DNA of 64,000 nt from positions 5,894,001-5,958,000 of the forward strand of contig NC_074721.1 of assembly GCF_947242115.1 (NCBI RefSeq), written 5' to 3'. Both the position numbers and the translations under genes were made by a program. A model generated the notes under the pieces. It was not told where the DNA came from. It saw nothing but the letters and a program-made list of their open reading frames with translations, and searched no databases. This stretch comes from Biomphalaria glabrata (Eukaryota; Mollusca; Gastropoda; Planorbidae). Position 1 is the first letter of the stretch. Each line of letters opens with the position of its first letter. Positions 56,753-64,000 of this stretch are shown here, piece after piece.

Positions 56753-59700
56753 ATGAATAACCACAATCATAATAATCATTATAGTAATCACACTAAACAC
56801 AAATCAGAGGTAGGAAACTCTTTGTATATCATCGTTTTACATAAAGCTAGAGTTCGAGTCAAAATGCGATTGTAGATCTCTTATGAAGTTATTCTTCTTA
56901 TTATTATTCTGCTCAGACTGCAGTAGTACAGTTCACTGTACTGTAGAGTGTAGTTTAGAAGATCTGCCTGTACAGTGTATTCTGGAGGCTGCTATGCTAT
57001 AGTATACTCAGTCAATAGTATAGTATAGTATAGATGTAAATTGATAGATATCTAGATCTAGTAGTATTGTTACTCACTTACTGTTGTATGAGTATGATTT
57101 ATGATCATTTATCAATTTATGATGTAGATCTAGATTCTAGATCTATTCTATAGATTTATATATTATAAACTCTAGATTCTAGAATCTATAAAAAAAAATA
57201 ATCTCGATTCATAATATTGACAATATTTTTATTATTCTAGATCTTGATCTAGATCCATATGATGATCATATGAGGCTGAGGCATATATGTAGTTTATATA
57301 TAATATAATATTATTTAATCTATCTTATCTTATCTTATATAATTATTAATACAGACATTACTTCAAAAAGGAAGATGATTACGTCCTACGCGTCATGCAT
57401 TTAGTCATACATATTAACCAATGACTTAAATTCTGCCAAGTCACTGGTTTTCCTGGCTAGCTCATGCAACCCATATTCCATGCTCTAATAGCACTAGCAC
57501 TCTAATCTAGAGTGACTAGAGTGTAGATCTAGATCTATTATTTATATATTAAATATATATAGATCTATAGGCCTTATATATATCATTATTATATAAATAT
57601 ATTATCTATAATTTATATATAAATATATAGATCTAGACGACTAGGGATATCTGTAGTGTAACTGTGAGCTGGGTTCGAACATGAGACCATCAAGACGAGC
57701 GCCTTACCACACAATGTCACAATCATGCAGCCATCATTGTACTGGAGATCTAGATCTATATTATAGATAATTAAATTTGAGAAATAAATAAAGATAAACC
57801 CCTAAAAAAAAATGGCCTGGGCTTGTCATTGTGAATGATTGTGTACAATGAATAGTCTGACTTATGAGTTGGAACTATCTGTAAGAGTGAACACATGTTG
57901 GCCTACATGAGTTAGATCTAGATCTATGTATTTATTTTTGGTTTAATTTTAGACTGACTGCAAACTAGAAAAACTATGAATCTCCTCTAAGGGCTTGTTG
58001 TCTTGGCGGTCCAGATTTTGAAGGCTGTTATCTCCTGCAGGAGATTGGGAAAAGACATGAGAGTCATCATCATTAAACTTTGTGTTTGGCTAGATCGCTT
58101 AAGTTTATCAACTGCTCCCACATTTTGATGTATTATCTATCGCAAAGTACCCCTAGCTACCATTTCACATACGCTGATTTATAAGCTTATGATTATTGAA
58201 TCTTATAAAAAAGTTTTTAAAAATTCACACACCGGGTCTCTTTGTAGGAAAAATCAAGGCGCAAGAGAAGGAGCAACTCCAAAAATGGCGCTCCCCCTTG
58301 CTCATTTGACTGGACAAGTGTAAGTCATATTCTATTTTATATTAATGGTTATGTTTGTGTAATAACATTATGACAAACATTATACCAAATTAACCAGTAA
58401 GATTTCCTTCACTTTGTATGAACTCTATTCATATATATGTGCAAGGGTTTCAACTATACATCTCTTTCATCTAGATCTCTCAATCCACATATGAAGATGA
58501 TGCTCTCATCAATAAGAAATTGCCAAAAGAGTTGCTTCTTAGGCAGGTTTTTGTTTTTCCCATATTTATTTTTTCTTAACCTTTTTTTAAACATGAATTG
58601 TTTTCATATATATCAATGTTGCTATCAAAGGTTTCGTAGTTTATTAAGGTCACAATATTGTGTATTTGTTGAAATAATTCTAATAAGGGAGTAGCTCCCT
58701 TTCAGACCTTGCGATCTATGGGGCAGATGATGTTAAGGCCGTCTATTTATGTGGCCCATGGATAATGAGGGTGTCATGTGGCCAGCGCAACAACCAGACA
58801 CCTTTACTTTTCTCAAATTAATGTCAGGTACCCATTAGAAAGTGGCTGGACTCAAAGGCATGCTAAAGATCCAGAAATTAAAAATTCATCAGGATTCGAA
58901 CCCAGGATCCCGCGGTTTGGAAGCCAAGCACTTTTCCACTCAGCCACTGTGCCTCAATTAAAGGAGTGCCATGTAGTTATTTACTTAATACATAAGTAAA
59001 TAGATTTGAGAAAGTAAATTGGGCTCATAACTCTCCATCAACATGATAAGTTTTGGTGTTAGATAGCTAGTTTAGTTAGTTCGGTTATGCACTTTAATGT
59101 ACTGACAGTGAACAGATATTTTAGAACGATGACATAGACTTTGGGATTAGAGGTTAAGATTGACGTGTAGAGATCAGTTACCGCTAGATTCTCAAGGGGA
59201 TAACATCGTTCTATAGTGACAGACAAGACTGTGGCCCATTCTGTAATAAACGTTTGTTTGAAGTTCACCTTGAGTCAACTTGGTCATTTGAGTCTGTGTT
59301 CCTGTTTAGTACCTTAACTATATTTGTGACGGAGTGCATGAAGAGCTCGCAGATTGAAAATACATCATACAAGGTATGCACGCACTTAGTATACAGAAGT
59401 ATATCTAGAAATACTTCAGCTACATCTGACTACACATGCATCCGTTACATTGGGAATGTTGAAGACTAAGGCAGTAAATATTCCTCTAATTCAGTGTTTC
59501 CCAAACTGTGTTCCGTGGAACACTAGGGTTCCACGAGGCCTGAATAGGTGTTCCAAGAACTACTGCAATAATTAACAAGTAGGCCACCACGTGAATTAAC
59601 CTCTCTAGAAAAAAATAAGCAAAGTGTTCCACTAAATACTGAGAATGTTCAAAGTTTTCCTTTAAGGAAAAAGTTTGGGAAACATTGCTCTAATTAAAAT

Positions 59701-62700
59701 TATTTATTTCTGATATTATCAACTGCTGATTTGTTATCAAATCCTTTTTGTTTATTACATGATTTCATGTTTTAAATCAATTACAAGTAAATTAAAAACA
59801 GTTATCATTTTTTGGTTACATTAAATTCTTGAAAATTGTTACCATAATTAATTTTTGTTTTTTGAATTTTAATATAATGACTTAATTATATGTTTTTTTT
59901 TTTTTTCTAGAATCTTCTCATACCTTGATGTTGTGTCCTTATGTAGATGTGCCCAGGTTTCTAAGGTACCTTTTAAAACAAAATTATTTACATATTGTAA
60001 AAGGGCATCAGCTATACTCATATTTGATCAACAAAACTATAAATTATCACTCCATTATTCTTTGTGGTTGGAGGTCCACTGAAACATTATATGTGTCAGC
60101 TAAAAAATATTTTCAAGTTGGAAGCAATCTATCAAGAGGTCATAGAGTTCTTTAAAAAATTGTAAATGTTAAAAAAAAATAAAAGTCTCTTTATTCAACA
60201 AATTTTACCTACATTTGCTTGAATTCTTATAAAATATAGCTTTGATTCCAAAAGTTTTCAACTAGTTCGTATACACTAAATGCTGTCCAATAATAACTGT
60301 TAATTTTTTTTTTCCTTAATCTAATCAAAAATTGAATTCAAATAAAACTATTACATAGTAATTCCTCAATTTAAATAGTCCTGACAATGAAGCAAAATTG
60401 CCAATAAAAAAACATAAAGACACGTTTTGTTTTTCAACACAATTCTATAAAAGCACTTACATTTTAATATTTTTTGTCTCTTGTATAAAAAATCAAAATG
60501 CAAAACCCTTTTTATAAAACACTTTAGAACAAAAGTTATTTGAGTTATTAGGGAATAGTTGATCAGTCTCATACTATTGGCCAAAGATAACATACTAACT
60601 AATATTTTTTAACAGACTTGAGGACAAAAAACATAAACAGGTTCCTTGTTAGCCATTGGTTATAGAAGGGTTTTCTTAAACAAATCACTGTGGAGAGATG
60701 AGATTTTCCATCTTTTAATGCTATTTTTTAAATTAATTCTTGTTTGAAGCGAATATTTGGTTCACCTCTGTTTAGTTATTACTATTTCTCTTTCTTTCTA
60801 GTACTGGAATATGCTGGCCTTGGATGGTAGCAATTGGCAAAATATAGATCTTTTTGATTTCCAAACAGATATTGAGGTAAAGAAGAGAATGGTTTATGAC
60901 ATTATGTTTTGAAGTAGTTGTCATGTGCAGTGCAGTGAATGCTGATTATAGTAGAGTTGTTTAAAAAATAATTAGTCATTCTTTTATCATCATTAGTATT
61001 TGGTTAAAATGCTGGGGGGGGGGGGGGGGGCATAGCAGTTTTTGCATTGTATTTGGTAGGATATTTTATGAAACTTGAAGTAAAACATTGGTTGTTGAAT
61101 AAAATGGCAGTGGATCTTGAAAGTAAAAGAAATGAGGCTCTGCATTGCAAGCTCTAAAAAAAATTCATTGTATGTAAGAGATTAAATCTCCTTTAAAATC
61201 TTTAGGCCAGGCCTTTTAATATCTTTTTGTGTATTGGCTCATTTATTTTGGGAAAATGAATTTACTAGTGGAGAGAATAACAAATCGTTACAGAAGAAAA
61301 AATTCAAACAAAAAAGTTTAATCCCATTTATAATATCTTGCACTGTCTAGAGTAGCACAGTGGCTGTTGTTCATTGCTTGGCTTCCAAACCTGGGTTTGA
61401 AATTGGGATTTTAAATTTCAGGATTTTTAGGGTGCCCCTGAGTCCACTCAATTCCTTATGGGTACATGACTTAAGTTGGGGAAAGTAAAGTCGGTTGGTT
61501 GTTGTGCTGGCCAAATGACAACTTGCTTGTTAACCGTTTGCCAAAAAAACAGATGACCTTTACATCATCAGCCTGAAAGGTCTAAAAGGGGAACTTTACT
61601 GTCTAGAGTAGCAGAGTAAAAACTGGTACTATAAATTGCACCAAAACAGCAGTTCAATTGCCTAGTAAAGAACTTCCCCACTGATCTTGAAAATATACAA
61701 GCCAAGCATTGATATAGCCTCATGTGAAACTTGTGCTTATTTAATGCTTTAACAATTTGGATATTCAAAAAGCTATATTTCACCTTGGTTTAAAGGCATT
61801 GAAAATTCAACATCTGTATAGTTCTGAGAGACTTAATCTCAAAGATGTGTAGTTTAGTTATACATTTCTAAAAGTAAACTGTAACACACATTTTTTTATA
61901 TTAATTATATTTTCAGTGTGTGATGTTATTATTATTAATATATTATTATTACATTTGTATATAATTAAATAAGTCACTAAATTGGTAAAATCTTCGCCAG
62001 GGATATGACCTAATGTATATGGTGCCTTTAAATCATAAGTTTAAAAAAAATGTAATTACCTACACTTCAACATGTCACAGAAAAATAAATAGCTTAAAAA
62101 AAAATTAATTAATTAATTAAACCTTTAATTAATATGTGATTTACTACCAAATCACCGCAGTAAGCTTTTAATCGATTTAGAATTGTAATTGGAGATGTGT
62201 GCATTTGAAAGAAGCTCTACCTTTATGTGTTGTCGAAATTAATATGCCATTACATTTTATACAATCTCTGTTTTAGGGTCGTGTTGTTGAGTATATGTCC
62301 CAAAGATGTGGAGGCTTTCTCAAGTCACTTAGTTTAAAAGGCTGTCAGAGTATAACAGATACAGCATTACAGTAAGTCATAGAATTGAAAGCAGATACAA
62401 TTTCATGTTGTTGTTTTTTTCATATAGGACTATCTTTGTATTATTCAATATTGGCATGAGTGTGTTCTATCTATATCTATGCCATCTATAGAGCAGATGA
62501 TGTAAAGGTCATCTGTGAATATGATTGATGGGTAACAAGGGCAAAATATGCCAGCACAATGAACATCCGCCCTTACTTACTCCAACTAATGTCAGGTGCC
62601 CATGAGAATTGAGTGGACTCAGGGGCATCCTAAAATTCCGGAAATTCAAAATCCCAGTTTTCATCAAGATTCAAACCCAAGACTCCTCAATTCAGAATGC

Positions 62701-63284
62701 AAGCACTTAACCACTTCCCAGTCCAGATTGATGTGACTGAGAATATATATATAGCTCCTCCTTTGTGGTCAAAGATGAGCCCATTTCTCAAATCCTATGA
62801 ACTCAAAGATGGATATAGAGTCCAATATCCTCGGTTTTAAAAGCTGGCCCCACACATGGAATGGGTAGGTTGGGTCTTCAGCAGAGAAGCCTACTTCTTC
62901 TCTTGGCTTTTTTTGTTAGCTCTGCAGAAGTCGTTTAAAAAAGGCAATTTTCTGGCATGCAGACTACATGTCCTGCCCATCGAAATTACTGAGAATAAAA
63001 TGGTCATGACACAATTATTTTTAATAAAAAATTATCTGCTAGTTAATCTAAATAGGGTTAGGAAAAACAATGTTTACTGTTACCTATATATATTATCTAA
63101 CTCTATTTTATTAAGTTTGTCAATGATTAGGCCATATTTACTTAGAAAGCTTAATTTTGTTCATGTGTGTACATCATGGCGAGTGTAATCTGTCAGTCTG
63201 AGATGTTTACATAACCTAAATATACTTTTCTTCCTTAAGGCAAATAGGAGCAGCAGGATTTCCTTTAAGATGGCTTGTACAGTT

Positions 63285-63315
<31 letters not shown>

Positions 63316-64000
63316 TCAGAAATTTTGCTCAACAATGTCGACATATAGAGACTTTAATTCTAAGCAAATGTACTAGTATTACAGATTTGTAAGTTGCATT
63401 CATGGTTCTATTTTCTTTAAGCTCCTTGAAGCTAGAAGCATGCTTGTTAACATTACTCTATGAAGGAAATTATCATTATTACTTTATAGGTTTTTAGAAT
63501 GTAGTGTTTTGGTAACAGAACAATCTCCCTCATTCCTAAGAGATGGGATATAAAACTCTGTATCAGTTATTTAATAAATCAATGTTTCAACAAAATTCAC
63601 AGAAAAAAAGCTAATACAACTTTTCTTTTTATAATAGATAAAGATAAAGCTAGGATTTAGGATCATGTCATAAATAGGTCTACAGAGCTCAAAAACATTA
63701 AGGTATCACATCAGATTTAGTTGCATTCCAATCTCCAGTTTGACTAGATCTAACATAATCAATACTGTATGTAGCATCAATTTTTTCTTCCTTTTCACTA
63801 TTATTTGTCTCAGATGAGTTTAAATCACTTACCCTAATCATTATTTCCTTGAAATCTATTTAAATCATATCCATTACAGCCTAAAATTTGGCTAACTATG
63901 TTCCAATTTTGTAGGCTAGCAAAAAAAAAAAGAAATCATAAAAATCCATACCAATATGCTGCAGATACCAAATAAACACATAAAAATAGCTTCACTAGCT
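56753..64000 (+). CDS. FBXL20-like: F-box/LRR protein of the FBXL20/FBXL2 type (3' part beyond window)
   Basis: An SCF ubiquitin-ligase substrate-receptor gene. Exons: 56753-56809 (proposed first coding exon), 58248-58319, 58475-58542, 59911-59965, 60802-60876, 62277-62371 and 63320-63388; the rest lies beyond 64000. Boundaries follow the frame (phases 0, 0, 2, 0, 0, 2, 2) and match the vertebrate FBXL2/FBXL20 exon pattern as I recall it. The N-terminus is Asn/His-rich, then basic (SRRKRRSNSK). Next comes the F-box, recognisable as LPKELLLRIFSYLDVV, CRCAQVSK and LALDGSNW. Cys-containing leucine-rich repeats follow (CGGFLKSLSLKGC, then HIETLILSKC). The F-box binds Skp1 and the LRRs pick the substrate. 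Intron 3 uses a GC donor (AG/GCAGGT at 58543), the only choice that keeps the frame and the conserved R-I-F. The two most 5' exons are less certain because human residues there are not conserved. Introns contain three SINE copies and a hAT-like MITE. Confidence 0.93.
56930..57800. repeat. FBXL20 intron 1: CTAGATCTAG-rich low-complexity DNA with LINE and SINE scraps
   Basis: Many AGATCTAGATCTA words. An L2 LINE tail on the minus strand lies at 57340-57505, with a (TTATC)n end at 57318-57340, GATGATTACGTCCTACGCG and GTCACTGGTTTTCCTGGC. An S3 SINE scrap (GGGTTCGAACATGAGACCAT) lies at 57665-57725. Confidence 0.65.
58690..58955 (-). repeat. SINE S1, minus strand, in FBXL20 intron 3
   Basis: CTCCCTTTCAGACCTTGCGA, GTGTCATGTGGCCAGCGCAA, GTCAGGTACCCATTAGAA, GGATTCGAACCCAGGATCCC (reverse B box) and CACTCAGCCACTGTGCC (reverse A box). 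A full-length, well preserved copy. Confidence 0.85.
59492..59687. mobile_element. 196-bp hAT-like MITE (family M1) with perfect 8-bp target duplication
   Basis: CAGTGTTTCCCAAACTGTG and AAGTTTGGGAAACATTG are inverted termini. CTCTAATT flanks it at 59484-59491 and 59688-59695. Confidence 0.85.
61345..61610 (+). repeat. SINE S1, plus strand, in FBXL20 intron 5
   Basis: GTAGCACAGTGGCTGTTG head, GGGTGCCCCTGAGTCCACTC, GTTGGTTGTTGTGCTGGCC and AAGGTCTAAAAGGGGAAC. Confidence 0.82.
62475..62725 (-). repeat. SINE S1, minus strand, in FBXL20 intron 6
   Basis: CTATAGAGCAGATGATGTAA, TAATGTCAGGTGCCCATGAG, GATTCAAACCCAAGACTCC and AGCACTTAACCACTT. Confidence 0.8.

Noticed and set aside
62856-63188. 110-codon plus-strand frame
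   Set aside because: Lies in FBXL20 intron 6, between two well supported exons, with no domain.

Overview
The window is AT-rich animal nuclear DNA, most likely from a gastropod and probably a planorbid freshwater snail (Biomphalaria/Bulinus group). The organism call is an inference. It rests on an FBXL20-like gene with the ancestral animal exon layout, long introns, dense tRNA-derived SINEs and LINE 3' ends of a snail type, hAT-like MITEs and many minisatellites. No LTR retrovirus-like element, Polinton, CRISPR array or functional tRNA/rRNA gene was found.

Four protein-coding genes can be supported, all on the + strand. Three are type I single-pass membrane proteins that are not annotated by obvious similarity: gene A (19384-23991, 799 aa), gene B (38213-41252, 352 aa) and gene C (45859-47737, 312 aa). 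Their overall sequences look unrelated, but they share one plan. A signal peptide and first ectodomain strand lie in exon 1. A phase-2 intron falls at the same point in all three. Exon 2 then opens with an aromatic residue, two residues, C-L, and a second cysteine exactly eight residues after the first. A common set of eight cysteines, one transmembrane helix and a cytoplasmic tail follow. Each also has a splice-acceptor-like tract just upstream of its start codon. I read them as a diverged tandem family. They differ in the N-terminal stalk (A carries about 400 residues of Ser/Thr-rich mucin-like repeat) and in the tail. A has eight tyrosine motifs including three Y-[QE]-N-V repeats, C has one terminal Y-Q-N-V, and B has no tyrosine at all. 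Clusters of polymorphic single-pass membrane genes (PTC1/GRC, PTC2) are known from Biomphalaria glabrata, where they affect schistosome resistance. Whether this cluster belongs to them cannot be decided from sequence reading alone.

The fourth gene, at the right edge (56753 to beyond 64000), is an F-box/leucine-rich-repeat protein of the FBXL20/FBXL2 type. Seven exons are visible, including one intron with a GC-AG donor, and the gene runs off the window.

The left 19 kb, the 24-38 kb and 41-46 kb gaps and the 48-56.7 kb stretch hold no gene I can support. They consist of LINE 3' ends of at least five families, three SINE families, MITEs with 8-bp target duplications, about a dozen tandem arrays (the largest a 1.3 kb two-block 31-bp array and a 1.3 kb 52-bp array inside the gene B intron) and AT-rich low-complexity DNA enriched in the palindrome CTAGATCTAG.
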